Positions 35,633 to 46,254 of a stretch of 64,000 nt of DNA are shown piece by piece. The position numbers and the translations under genes are program-made. Each line of letters starts with the position of its first letter. Positions within the stretch are counted from its first letter, which is position 1. Under the pieces are notes generated by a model. That model searched no databases, was not told the DNA's origin, and worked only from the letters and a program-made list of their open reading frames with translations. This DNA is from Biomphalaria glabrata (Eukaryota > Mollusca > Gastropoda > Planorbidae): positions 28,297,043 to 28,361,042 of the forward strand of contig NC_074723.1 of the NCBI RefSeq assembly GCF_947242115.1, in the 5' to 3' direction.

Positions 35633-36018
35633 AGATCTAAGTCTCGTGAATAATCGAATAGATCTAAGAAATGTACAGATATCAGACATAGATCTAAGTC
35701 TCGTGAATAATCGAATAGATCTAAGAAATGTACAGATATCAGACATAGATCTAAGTCTCGTTAATAATCGAATAGATCTAAGAAATGTACAGATATCAGA
35801 CATAGATCTAAGTCTCGTGAATAATCGAATAGATCTAAGAAATGTACAGGTATCAGACATAGATTTGTCTCGTGAATAATCGAAAAGATCTAAGAAATGT
35901 ACAGATATCAGACATAGATCTAAGTCTCGTGAATAATCGAATAGATCTAAGAAATGTACAGGTATCACGGTATCAGACATAGATCTGTCTCGTGAATAAT
36001 CGAATAGATCTAAGAAAT
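35633..36018. repeat. 57-bp minisatellite, about 7 copies
   Basis: The unit begins agatctaagtctcgtgaata and contains gtacagatatcagacat. Because 57 is a multiple of three, both strands stay open through much of the array (plus-strand peptide LSLVNNRIDLRNVQISDID). The open frames are a consequence of the repeat length. Confidence 0.95.
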
Positions 36019-36239
36019 GTAGAGAATTCAAATACTTCTTCCGCGTTGCAAATTAAAGCCCTACAATCATCCAAGAAGCAGAAGTTTAATATATTTGTAT
36101 TCGGAAATGTAAACAGGAAATGAAGTTTTAAATTCTTGTATTTTTTAATTTCTGTAACATTATAATATCTCGTCTGAATTGTTATCGTAAAGTGTTTAAC
36201 ATTGTAACATATCTTGAATATCTTTGAGTCAGAAAGGGG

Positions 36240-36968
36240 AAATTTACTTTACTATATTGTTATTTTAGAAAACTTCCAATAACGCTTAATCTCCAAGTAG
36301 ACTCCAAGCCTAGGCTCCATATTTTTGTTGCTTTTCCATTTCATTTTTAAAAATTATGAGACGGTTGTACAGCTATGTCAGTAATGGTAGTGTTGGGTTT
36401 TTTTTTGTTATCCATAAACAAAAGATCAGGGCGATTAAAATCTACCATCTTGTCGGTAGAAATAGGCCTATCTTAGTATAATTGGTGATCAGTAGACTCA
36501 AGAACCTCTTGTGGCAAGTATTTGCAATATGGAGTATCCTTATTGATTAAATTATGTCTTTGTGTATTGGTGTTTAAACTTGGCAACTTGGTTATGGCGA
36601 CCTAAGTAGGCAGATTCTGATAAGGTTGAACATCCTGCCATTATGTTTTCAATTGACTCACCCACATTTCCACATTTTCGGCATTAGTCATCAACATTGA
36701 GTTTTAGGATATGCTTCTCGTAATTTGTTGACCTAATCACTCTGTCTTGTATTGCTGTAACAAAGCCTTCTGTTTCAAGGTAGAGAAGACCTGCTTTGAG
36801 CCATGCTAAGGAAGCAGCCTTGTCAATTGTGTCCCCATCTAATAAAGTCGGAAATTTTCCGTGGAGTGTTTTTATTTCCCATTGGCGAATCTTATGTCCT
36901 ACGTCGTCCAAACCGGCATTAACATTAGCATTATTTAGGCTCAGGAGAGGTTGCTTCGGAATCATATT
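36240..36968 (-). mobile_element. LINE with restriction-like endonuclease, C-terminal copy 1
   Basis: Minus-strand translation gives ANVNAGLDDVGHKIRQWEIK, VTAIQDRVIRSTNYEKHIL, the zinc motif CRKCGNVGESIENIMAGC and DKMVDFNRPDLLFMDNKKK. The PD..D core of a restriction-like endonuclease next to a CCHC/CCNC zinc motif is typical of R2/R4/NeSL-type non-LTR elements. Several frame breaks are present. The upstream RT was not found. Confidence 0.7.
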
Positions 36969-37084
36969 AGGAAGGAAACTAGTTCATTGTGGAGGCGTGC
37001 AGTTGTGATCGTATTTTTTAAAAGTATTTTCAAAACTTGCAAGTGTTATTATTATTATGTTAGAAATTAACGAGTAGTCATTCT

Positions 37085-37740
37085 CTGGCGCTGCCAAGGT
37101 CGAGTTTCGCTAAAGAGAAACAAAATTCATCGTAGTCCCTTTAACAGTTTCCACTGAGGAATTTTCTGGTGATGTGGCAGGTCTGCAGCAGTACCGCCCT
37201 CTGACAGGCAACGAAGATGTTCCTAGGAATGTTAAGGGCCTTGAAGGTGTCTGTGAGGTCAGTTGTTGTTATCCCCTCGGTTGATATAACAATGGGGTAT
37301 ATTGTTATTTTGGACTATTTCCATAGACGCTTAATCTCCAAGCCTAGGTTCCCATATTTTCTTTGTTTTTCTATCTCAGTTTTTCTTAAATTATGAGACA
37401 GTGGTACGGCGATATCGATAATGGTAGCGGTTTTTTCTTTTTTATCGATGAACAGCAGATCCGGGCGATTGAAATCTACCGTTTTGTCGGTCAGAATAGG
37501 CCTATCCCAGTACAGCAGATGTTCAGCAGACTCGAGAACATCTTGCGGAGAGTATTTATAATAAGGGGGAGTGTCCTTACCAATCAATTTGTACGTCAAA
37601 GCCAGGTGTTGGTGTATTAACTTTGCAACTTGGTTATGGCGACCTAGGTAGGCTGATTCTGATAGGGCTGGACATCCTGCCCTAATGTGTTCAATCGACT
37701 CGCCCACATTATTATTGTTATTATTATTATTAAAACTTCC
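37085..37740 (-). mobile_element. LINE with restriction-like endonuclease, C-terminal copy 2
   Basis: The better-preserved partner of 36240-36968 reads VGESIEHIRAGCPALSESAY, then VDFNRPDLLFIDKKEKTATI and IDIAVPLSHNLRKTEIEK (endonuclease PD-x13-D), continuing to GLEIKRLW. A downstream conserved C-terminal segment (LQTCHITRKFLS) lies at about 37150. An AAT microsatellite (poly-Asn in frame, 37704-37728) replaces the start of the zinc motif. The two copies are in direct orientation, 100-200 bp apart. Confidence 0.72.
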
Positions 37741-38257
37741 CGTTCTACCCTCCCCATTTCTTCTTAAGACAAACAAAAGTACAGCTTGATGTAGATCCTT
37801 GTATATCCACTATGAAATCTTAGTCCCATCCTAACCCTCATCGTCATCCTGTTCTATAGTCCTGTACAGGATATCACGTGATAGGGGATGTTCACACTTT
37901 AGTGTGAAGTAAATCTCAGTGACCTCTCTTTGATTTTTATGATCCTATTTACGTTCTGTAAGCCAACTAACAGAGTAAGAGACAATAAAAAGAGAAATCG
38001 ATATGAACAAATGTGGTGGTAATATAATAGACTCAATAAAGATTAACTTTAGGAAAGATTAGGGGGAGATTCTAAAGTAAATAGATAAAATAAACAATCC
38101 CAAGGACGCCATATTACAATTTCACAGTTGCCAACTATTCCAATTTATCAATACCACTAGCGGATCCAGAACTTTGGAGTGGGGGGGGGCGATTTTTTTC
38201 CAAACCCTAACCCTAACGCCCAGTAAACCCTAACCCTACGCATAAACGTGCATACAG

Positions 38258-38313
38258 CGCGCGCGCGCACACACACACACATACACACGCACACACACAC
38301 GCACACAAATATA

Positions 38314-38391
<78 letters not shown>
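38258..38391. repeat. (AC)n-(AT)n compound microsatellite
   Basis: gcgcgcgcac followed by acacac and a long pure AT run, inside the hAT-type element. Open frames here (YIYIYI) are artefacts. Confidence 0.95.
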
Positions 38392-38460
38392 TGATAATAA
38401 AAAAGCAGCATTTCTCAACCTTCGGCGAAAACCAAAACAACTGGGGCAGCGCTATAAGGT

Positions 38461-39230
38461 TCTCTGGTGAAGTTCGGGGCGAAGCCCCGACGCCATAAGC
38501 GTTTTCTTGCTTTTTTCACTGCAGAAACGCATTCTCCTGACAAGTACAGCTCATTATTCATCAATGGAGTTTGGGGCGAAGCCCCGACGCTATAAGCGTT
38601 TTCTTGCTTTTTTCACTGCAGAAACGCATTCTCCTGACAAGTACAGCTCATTATTCATCAATGTAGTTCGGGGCAAAGCCCCGACGCCAAAAGCGTTTTC
38701 TTGCTTTTTTCACTGCAGAAACGCATTCTCCTGACAAGTACAGCTCATTACTCATCAATGGAGTTCGGGGCGAAGCCCCGACGCCAAAAGCGTTTTCTTG
38801 CATTCTTCATTGCAGAAACGCATTCTCCTGACATCTACAACTCATTACCCTTAAATGAAGTTCGGGGCGAAGCCCCGACGCCAAAAGCGTTTTCTTGCTT
38901 TTTTCACTGCAGAAACGCATTCTCCTGACAAGTATAGCTCATTATTCATCAATGGAGTTTGGGGCGAAGCCCCGACGCTATAAGCGTTTTCTTGCTTTTT
39001 TCACTGCAGAAACGCATTCTCCTGACAAGTACAGCTCATTATTCATCAATGTAGTTCGGGGCAAAGCCCCGACGCCAAAAGCGTTTTCTTGCTTTTTTCA
39101 CTGCAGAAACGTATTCTCCTGACATCTACAACTCATTACTCATAAATGGACTTCGGGGCGAAGCCCCGACGCCAAAAGCGTTTTCTTGCATTCTTCACTG
39201 CAGAAACGCATTCTCCTGACCTGAAGCTCA
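38461..39230. repeat. 97-bp minisatellite with internal palindrome, about 8 copies
   Basis: Each unit holds cggggcgaagccccg, a perfect 6-bp-stem hairpin, then acgccaaaagcgttttcttg (with a second short stem cgc/gcg), then ctgcagaaacgcattctcct. Period is 97 bp, with a 194-bp higher-order period visible in variant words (gttcggggcaaag versus gtttggggcgaag). Confidence 0.93.
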
Positions 39231-40734
39231 TTATTCATACTATAAAAAAACGACCTTTCGAATAATGTTGTACTTGAAAAATATTCTAATTTGAATTTAT
39301 AGACCCATAATACATTGCAAATAAAACCGATTTGTTCCTTGAAAAGATAGGATACCCCACGTATTTAGATTTTTGCTTTGAGGATCGCCGCCGAAAAAAA
39401 ACTTATTCGATAAATAGTATTCAAGAAAACTCTAGCATAAATTGTGAGTTATAGTCCCAAATTTATTTAGCTAGAAAAAAATCAGATTGAAAAGGTTGGG
39501 AAAAGGTGACTATGAAAAGGTTATATGAGTTTAGAACTCATCTCAATCATGACTCTTATACTGAAAAATTTCGTTTGAATTCTAACTTTTTCAATGCAAA
39601 GTCTTTCATAAAATACTTATGATAACTTCATGTGAAATTACAAAAACTCTGTCTGGAAATGGGAATGGCGGTAGAGTGAAAACGATTAATCCTCGCTCCT
39701 TTACTAATTTCTGCTAAAGATTGCATTTGGCATTAAAGAATAGGTATGGGGCGACTCGATATAAGAATTTAATTTATAGTATATATAAATTATATTAGTG
39801 ACAGATTTGTTTAATTTTGTAATTTCTTAACTATAATACAAAAAGAAAAAGTATTGATTTGTCCGATGGGGGAAATGCGATTGCATGTATCGCCCCTCCC
39901 ACCTGGTACAACCCTTTTTCATTTAAATTTTCTAATGATACAATTTGAGATTAGAGTGTGGTACGACATATTTACAATCGGTCACATATCAATACGTAGT
40001 TTATATTATATAGATATTCAACTAATTTTATTCACAAACTATGATTCTCCACAAAAATAGGACCGCCCCCCCCCCAGCACTCAGAGGGCTAGAGTGGGGA
40101 GGGCAGTACATGCAATCGCCCCCCCCCTCACCCCACCGAATCGGCCAAAATACCAGAAAGGGAGCGACATAATATAAAATTTATATATTAATTCAACTAA
40201 TTTTGTTCACAAACTATGATTTCTCAATAAAAACGGACCGCCCCCCCACTCAAAGGGTTTAGGTGGGAAGGGCAGAAGAGGTATTCGTCCCCTCCCCCCA
40301 CCAATCGGCAAACAGGGAACGACATAATATAAAGATCGGTCAAAATATCAATAACAAGTTACAAGGATATAGATATTTAATTGATTTTGTTAGCAGGCTG
40401 TGATTTCTACCAATAAATTGGACCGCCCCCCCCACTCGAAAGTTAAGGGGGGGGGGGGCGGGATTGATACCATCGCCCCCTCCCGACCCCACCAAATCGG
40501 CCAACATACTAGAGGAAGGGGGGGGCGAAATAATCTAAAAATAGGTTGAAATATAAATAATTAGTATATATTTTTAACATAAGTAATAAATTCGTATACA
40601 AATTGTGTGAATCCTATACTAAAGTTCGTCCGCCCACCCCCCCTTCGGGGGGGGGGGGGGGTCGGCCGAGTGGGGGGGGGGGCGATCGCCCCTACCGCCC
40701 CCCCCCCCTGGATCCGCCAGTGATCAATACTCCC

Positions 40735-41585
40735 ATATTCTTTACACTTTACACCAAATGCACCATAAAAATTAAATTTATAGATTTGCCTCCAAAACAT
40801 TTGAAATTTCTAATATCTAAAAGAAACAACATAAATATATGAAGAAATAAAAACACCCTCTATTTATTTATTTGCTTTATTTTTTTTTTTTTACAGAGAA
40901 ATACCATAATGTAAATTGATAAAGATAATATTAGAGAAATAGCTATGGCGTCATATTTTGTAACTCTAGAAACCAAATGCTCTTACAATCACGTCACATC
41001 CTGCACATCAAAAGACATGTTACGATGGAGCCATACACTTTAATAGTATCTGAGTTTTCTGTCATTAAAACAATCGTTACAATAAAGTAGATAGAAATCC
41101 AATGTTTCGAAAAATATTAATTAATTAATCAATTAAATTAACATGAATCAAATAAATTTGCTATTCTATTTTATTCTCAACATATTAACCTCGATACATT
41201 TTAAAATCTCACGTATAAAGATTTCTCTTGACAAAATTAACTTTGACCACCACAAAAAGAACACTGCTGAGCGTTTTTTTTTCTTCTTTAATCAAACCTT
41301 TAAAAATCCGATAAAAAATTTTAACGCCCAAGGAATTGTCCAAAAAAACAACAAAGCAAAAAAGTCTTTTAATTACGTAAATATATTAATAATGACGTCA
41401 TATGTATTTATGAATACGTGTGTTTATGTGTATCGCTTATGTCGAAGTGCTTTTAATTATTTTATATCTGAATGTTAATACCCATTCTTACGTAATATAT
41501 ATATGTATATATGTATTAAAAATAGTTCAAGTATTTAGATGTTTTATAGTATTATGTGTCCTATTCCATTTTTATATTATCCAAT
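40735..41585. other. 3' flank of the PAN-galectin gene at 41590-43189
   Basis: AT-rich with no convincing gene. A 111-codon open frame (41143-41478, plus) has the Lys/Asn/Phe-rich make-up of random AT-rich sequence. Confidence 0.4.
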
Positions 41586-41589
41586 TTCA

Positions 41590-43189
41590 TTAAATGGCCA
41601 GCTCTTCTACATAGAAGTCTCCGAGGATTGACACATATCTCCCGATCTCCATAACTGCTCGTCCATTGGTATTGTATGTATACATGAGCCTCCTGTTGAA
41701 GTAGATCAACGCATAGTAGGATCGAAACAAAATGTGAAGCTCGAACGACTGGTTCGTGACGTAAGGGAAGTCTTGGACATATAGTTCAGTACCCCAGTTA
41801 TCGTTGGCCAAAGTGTTTATCGTGTGACATGGAGAGGGACAGGTCCCGTCACTTCTGCGTCTAAAGTGGAACGGAATGTTGGTCTGAGTTTGCATCATGT
41901 TAATCCTCCATTCTCCTTTCCCCAACAGGACAGCTCGGAGATATAACTGAAGAAAAAAAAACGAAACAATATAAGCGTTATTGTCTCATGAGATGCTCGA
42001 TTTATTTAGATCATGCATCCATTGGCTCCATGTGTGTGTAAACATAGACAACAAAGTGGCAATACTTTATCATCATAGCATCTACAATAAAGAAATGATC
42101 TCACACCTTATTTGAACCTGATATTTCCCACAGAAAGCCCTGCGCTCCATAAACTCAACTTTCACAATAGAGAGATAGAATTTGCGACTTGAAAAATTTG
42201 TCCAGAACATGAACCGATACCCATTGAACATATAGAAAAACGAGACTTACATATCTGAAATCTATCTAGATAAGTTTACCAATATAAATGTTATATTTTG
42301 TTGTGTCTGTGGGAATCGTGATCGAGAGGCTAAGTACGCTTGAACTTGACTTGGCTACCTATGAAGGGGGCTCGAGGTTCGACACCCGACTCGAGCAGAG
42401 TTGTGTTTACTGAGCGCCTAAAGGCAGCACGGAAAACTTTCTCCCAGATACCCCTTCCCCCCACAGGTCCACAAACGAGATTGGACCAAAGCGCTCTGCG
42501 CATGCTATTAACCTAAAAGTAACGCTATATAAAAGCTATAATTTATTTATATATACCTCCTTGGGACTACTTGAACCTTGTAATATATTTTTTTACGACC
42601 AAACGCAATTTCCTAATGTATGTCAGGTACTCATTAGAGTTGGGTGAGGGTCCTAAAAATTCCAATATTTATCAAGACTCAAACTAGAATTTAAAACATG
42701 TCTTAACCGCACAGCAACAACGCCCTATAATAGTATTGATAATAATAGCATTTATATCTTGTGAACATTAGTGTGAAATGAATGCTAGAGACATCTGCCT
42801 ACCAGTTCGCTAGGTAAAAGTGCCTCAGGAAAGCTCCACTGTAGGTTAATGTTATTGCTAGGTAAGAGGATATTGAATTCCAGCACATTTCTCAACAAGT
42901 ACGTGCCTGACCCAGGTAAGAAAGTCAGCCCAGTCACAGTGTAGCCTTCAGTGCAGATCTTACAGTACGCCTTCTCCGGGATGTAAACAAAAGAAGGACA
43001 TTTCTTGGTGTCCAGACATTTCATGGCGCAGGCCAGATGAATTATACCTGTGTAACTTTTAGAGCTACATCCCACCATCTGTAAGTCTTGGTGGAACAGA
43101 AATCTGGACAATGGAGTGGATAGCTGCACTTGATCAAGGAGAAGACAAGCCAAAACTAATAACGTTTTCGTCCAACACGTAGGAAACAT
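41590..43189 (-). CDS. Secreted PAN/Apple-like + galectin-domain lectin (two exons)
   Basis: Exons 43189-42803 (donor CTG|GTAGGC) and 41946-41590 (acceptor tcttcag) give 247 residues; the intron is phase 0, 856 bp. Residues 1-24 form a clear signal peptide (TLLVLACLLL core). About 30-105 is a PAN/Apple-like domain with Cys41, 54, 58, 64, 76 and 79 in the spacing C-x3-C-x5-C. Residues 113-247 are a galectin domain (LPSEL|LYLRAV, FHFRRR at 155-160, NWGTE at 179-183, FELHILF, IYFNRR, GDFYVEELAI). His156, Arg160, Trp180 and Glu183 of the galectin sugar site remain; the Asn of H-x-N-x-R is Arg158. An acceptor (cttttccag|TGATC) lies 35 bases before the ATG. Most of the intron is a family B SINE plus an old family A fragment. 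The pseudogene at 3.1-4.3 kb is its closest paralogue. A PAN assignment for the N-terminal part is less certain than galectin. Confidence 0.85.
42305..42548 (+). repeat. SINE family B, complete
   Basis: gggaatcgtgatcgagaggc taagtacgcttg, B box ggttcgacacc, body tgtttactgagcgcctaaag, tail agcgctctgcgcatgct..tataaaagctataat. It lies in the intron of the PAN-galectin gene, antisense to it. Confidence 0.88.
42595..42722 (-). repeat. SINE family A, old fragment
   Basis: aggtactcattagagttggg, gggtcctaaaaattccaata and a decayed head (cttaaccgc) remain. It is in the same intron. Confidence 0.6.
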
Positions 43190-43544
43190 AACTCCTTCTT
43201 TACGCTGAGACTATATTTAGATCACTGGAAAAGAAAAATGACAAAATTTGATTGAAATAAAATAGTAATTCTATTATTTTCCTATTTGGTATAAATATTA
43301 AATTTAAAAGCGACCATAATAAATGAAATGAACATTAAAACATCTAATAATTTTGAGGTGTTCAGTCTTCAACACACATAGAATTATAGAATATTTTCTT
43401 GTTTATGCCTAATCAAAATATATATATATATAAAATACTTTTAAAAACATATAATTTTATAAGAAGCATAGTCGCATCAATTAGTATTGATCAGTAATAT
43501 GGTTCCATGTGTAAAAGATAAAGAACAATTTCTTAGCCTTGTTT

Positions 43545-43640
43545 GAGATACTAAACCAAATAATTAATTACCAATAGCTAATTAACTAATTGGTTAATTT
43601 TATTTTTTTTTTATTCTTGTTTTGTCATATTATAGAAATA
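43545..43640 (-). repeat. AT-rich dispersed repeat (family R), partial
   Basis: aattaattaccaatagctaa ttaactaattggttaattt is the AT-rich end of family R, upstream of the PAN-galectin gene. A different segment shared with the other intact gene follows at 43735-43860 (compare 29520-29690). Confidence 0.55.
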
Positions 43641-43904
43641 ATTGTGCACATTTTATGCTTATTGCGAGGTTTGGGGTTGAAGAAATACTTTGTTCAACCA
43701 AAGTTGAATATGTAATTGTATGAAATGTAATAGGTGTAGACTAACAAAAATAAATCTGTGCGATGAGATATATTTTTACCAGATGTTTTTGTTTGTGATC
43801 CTATCACTTTTCTGGACCAGTTGGGAAAAAGTGGTTGAGAAAGAAGGGGGCATCTGTGTGAGGGTTACCGAGATAACTACTTAGAGGCATTTATTAAAAA
43901 TAAG

Positions 43905-44155
43905 TTGTACAACTTGAATTCTAACTGGATGGCTCGAGCCTCCTCATGCCAATACACCAACCACTGCACCAGCGAAGTGCTTATGAAAAAAAAAATGTTT
44001 CATAGCTATCTATTGAGGTGGTTCTTCTTCCCTATCACCGTTGGAGCATGGAATGGGTTGACTGAATCAGCCAGGAAAACAAAAGACTTAAAGAGTTTAA
44101 TTCACATATCAACCTGCCTCACTATATTGACACATAAAATGTTTTGGAAGTAATT
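43905..44155 (+). mobile_element. CR1/Jockey-like LINE, ORF2 C-terminus
   Basis: The plus-strand frame reads YNLNSNWMARASSCQY, then FFFPITVGAWNGLTESARKT KDLKSLIHISTCLT. The FFP-x-T-V-x-x-WN motif with a basic tail is the usual end of ORF2 in CR1/Jockey/Rex LINEs. It is truncated 5'. Confidence 0.65.
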
Positions 44156-44507
44156 ATCTTCTCTTTCAAGTAAAATTGACTAAAAATAATTCCTACTTGC
44201 TCGTTTGTTTTGTCAAGTCAAATTCATTCACACAATTTCTCAATAGGCCTGGATCCGATTCCCTCAGTTCCTCTGTCTTTCATTTATAAAAAGACATTAT
44301 TTGAACGCGTCAGGTTATCAATCAGTGATTCCCAATTAACTTTTGTAAATTAAACACTTTTAAATATGTTGTTAGTGCCGGGGACGGATTTAAAGAAGTG
44401 GAGGCTCTTAAACTGAAAATGTTGTCAGTTGATTCTAAAGTACTTATACATGTATTTCATTTTCTTTCTTATTAATATTTAGTAAGCACAGTTAGGGTTG
44501 TTTTTAC

Positions 44508-44935
44508 AAAGCTTATATCAACTCACTCTGTCTGTATGTCTGGTAAAAAGTTTGTACACGCTTTTTCTCTTAGTTTCCATTCTTGGATCAAGTTGAAAAT
44601 TAGCAGCTATTTGTTGTACCCGACAAGACATGAACCAATGTAAAAAAAAAAAAAAACTAATTAGTATATTAATTAGAAGTGAAAAAAGTATTGGTGATTA
44701 TTTTTTTCTTATAGAAATAAGTGGAATAAATGCTAAATGTGGATGTATATATGGATTTAATCCCATTATTTCGTTTTGACACGCTTTTTCAACCATTTCC
44801 CATTCTCGAATCAAGTTGAAATTTTGCATAATTATTTATAGCTGATGACAATACACGAATCATTCCAAAAATTAACAAATTAGCTCATCATTTACTACTA
44901 ATTAATTAATTTTGTTTTATATAGCTGAAAGAGAA
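44508..44935 (+). repeat. Two tandem-placed copies of AT-rich repeat family R
   Basis: Copy 1 (44508-44670) has acaaagcttatatcaactca ctctgtctgtatgtctgg and gaatca-type words. Copy 2 (44775-44935) lacks the start and reads gacacgctttttcaacc, cgaatcaagttgaaattttg, aattaattaattttg. Confidence 0.7.
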
Positions 44936-44939
44936 TTAA

Positions 44940-45370
44940 ACCCTGCATTTTCATATAAATAGCAGTAATTAGCAGTTCTTTCCCTTAAGTTTAGTTTTTA
45001 TAAAGTAATTTTTTTTATCTTTTGCTTGTTCAGTCTTGACTCGTTTGCACGGGCGCCTTGACATACTAATAAATTAACAAACAGCTAGTGAATATGAAAT
45101 AAATGAATAATTCGCCGATGTGCATTGAATTATTTAATCGGATAAATATTAAAATGTATGAATTGGATGGTAATGATGATACTTAGCAAACGATACAAAC
45201 ATTGTTGACATGAATAATTATTTGATATACTGGTGATACAATTTCATTCGATAAATACTGACGATAACAGCAAATTAATGAATCAATCCGCACATTGCAA
45301 GGTCTTACAATTCAAAACGCAAGACAATTTCAGCATCCACTGTCATCCACAACTCTGGCGCCTACTGTAC
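44940..45370. other. Spacer, no gene seen
   Basis: AT-rich with nothing recognisable, leading into two minisatellites. Confidence 0.4.
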
Positions 45371-45372
45371 AT

Positions 45373-45588
45373 CAGGTCACCTAGAGTACAGAGATGGGCA
45401 GTACAAGGCTAGCCCCAGTCACCTAGAGTACAGAGATGGGCAGTACAAGGCTAGCCCCAGTCACCTAGAGTACAGAGATGGGCAGTACAAGGCTAGCCCC
45501 AGTCACCTAGAGTACAGAGATGGGCAGTACAAGGCTAGCCCCAGTCACCTAGAGTACAGAGATGGGCAGTACAAGGCTAGCCCCAGCT
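45373..45588. repeat. 42-bp minisatellite, 5 copies
   Basis: The unit tcacctagagtacagagatg ggcagtacaaggctagcccc ag is repeated five times with almost no change, so it is a recent expansion or strongly homogenised. Confidence 0.97.
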
Positions 45589-45867
45589 AGCTAGAAAATA
45601 AGGAATACGCACTCTTGCACTACCATTTATCACAACAAGGCTCACGAATAAGTTGATACAGTTTCAACTAACATACAATGATTTAAAAATGAAATATGTT
45701 CTTGGGCCCTAACAAGAATGAAAACAAAACCCAAAGACAAATCGAATCACAATAAACCAAGAAATTCCTACGTTTCACTGCAGCGACCTCTACCAACAAA
45801 ACCAAGGAAAAAAAAACATGTTTGTTTCAGCACAACTTCGTGCAGCAAACATTCCCAGTGCTGCATT

Positions 45868-46235
45868 TATGATGATGCGCACTTCATGACATTTTGGTCG
45901 TGTCTAATCTGTTTATGATGATGCACACTTCATGACATTTTGGTCGTGTCTAATCTGTTTATGATGATGCACACTTCATGACATTTTGGTCGTGTCTAAT
46001 CTGTTTATGATGATGCGCACTTCATGACATTTTGGTCGTGTCTAATCTGTTTATGATGATGCACACTTCATGACATTTTGGTCGTGTCTAATCTGTTTAT
46101 GATGATGCACACTTCATGACATTTTGGTCGTGTCTAATCTGTTTATGATGATGCACACTTCATGACATTTTAGTCGTGTCTAATCTGTTTATGATGATGC
46201 ACACTTCATGACATTTTAGTCGTGTTTAATCTATT
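45868..46235. repeat. 46-bp minisatellite, 8 copies
   Basis: The unit gatgatgcacacttcatgac attttggtcgtgtctaatct gtttat is nearly identical in all copies; variants are gcgcac for gcacac and ttagtc for ttggtc near the right end. Confidence 0.97.
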
Positions 46236-46254
46236 GAGGACCTCCTCTGTCTGC

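Larger units (their letters stand above)
38155..40722. mobile_element. Non-autonomous hAT-type element, 2568 bp, 8-bp target duplication
   Basis: The left terminus is cactagcggatccag and the right terminus, inverted, is cactggcggatccag (14 of 15 alike). Both flanks are atcaatac (38147-38154 and 40723-40730), a perfect 8-bp target duplication, and the ends resemble hAT termini. Contents from left to right: telomere-like accctaaccctaac words (38203-38237), AC and AT microsatellites (38258-38391), about eight copies of a 97-bp repeat (38461-39230), 600 bp of AT-rich sequence, and three or four diverged units of about 190 bp rich in C and G runs (39850-40600). No transposase was seen. Confidence 0.8.

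Noticed and set aside
35618-36031. Long open frames on both strands
   Set aside because: They lie in a 57-bp tandem repeat; a period divisible by three keeps frames open without coding.
38203-38237. Telomeric repeat (ccctaa words)
   Set aside because: There are only a few words, placed inside a hAT-type insertion with clear ends; this is not a chromosome end.
38157-38440. Frames made of Tyr-Ile repeats
   Set aside because: They are translations of an AT microsatellite.
41143-41478. 111-codon plus-strand frame
   Set aside because: Its Lys/Asn/Phe/Ile composition is that expected of AT-rich non-coding DNA; no motif seen.
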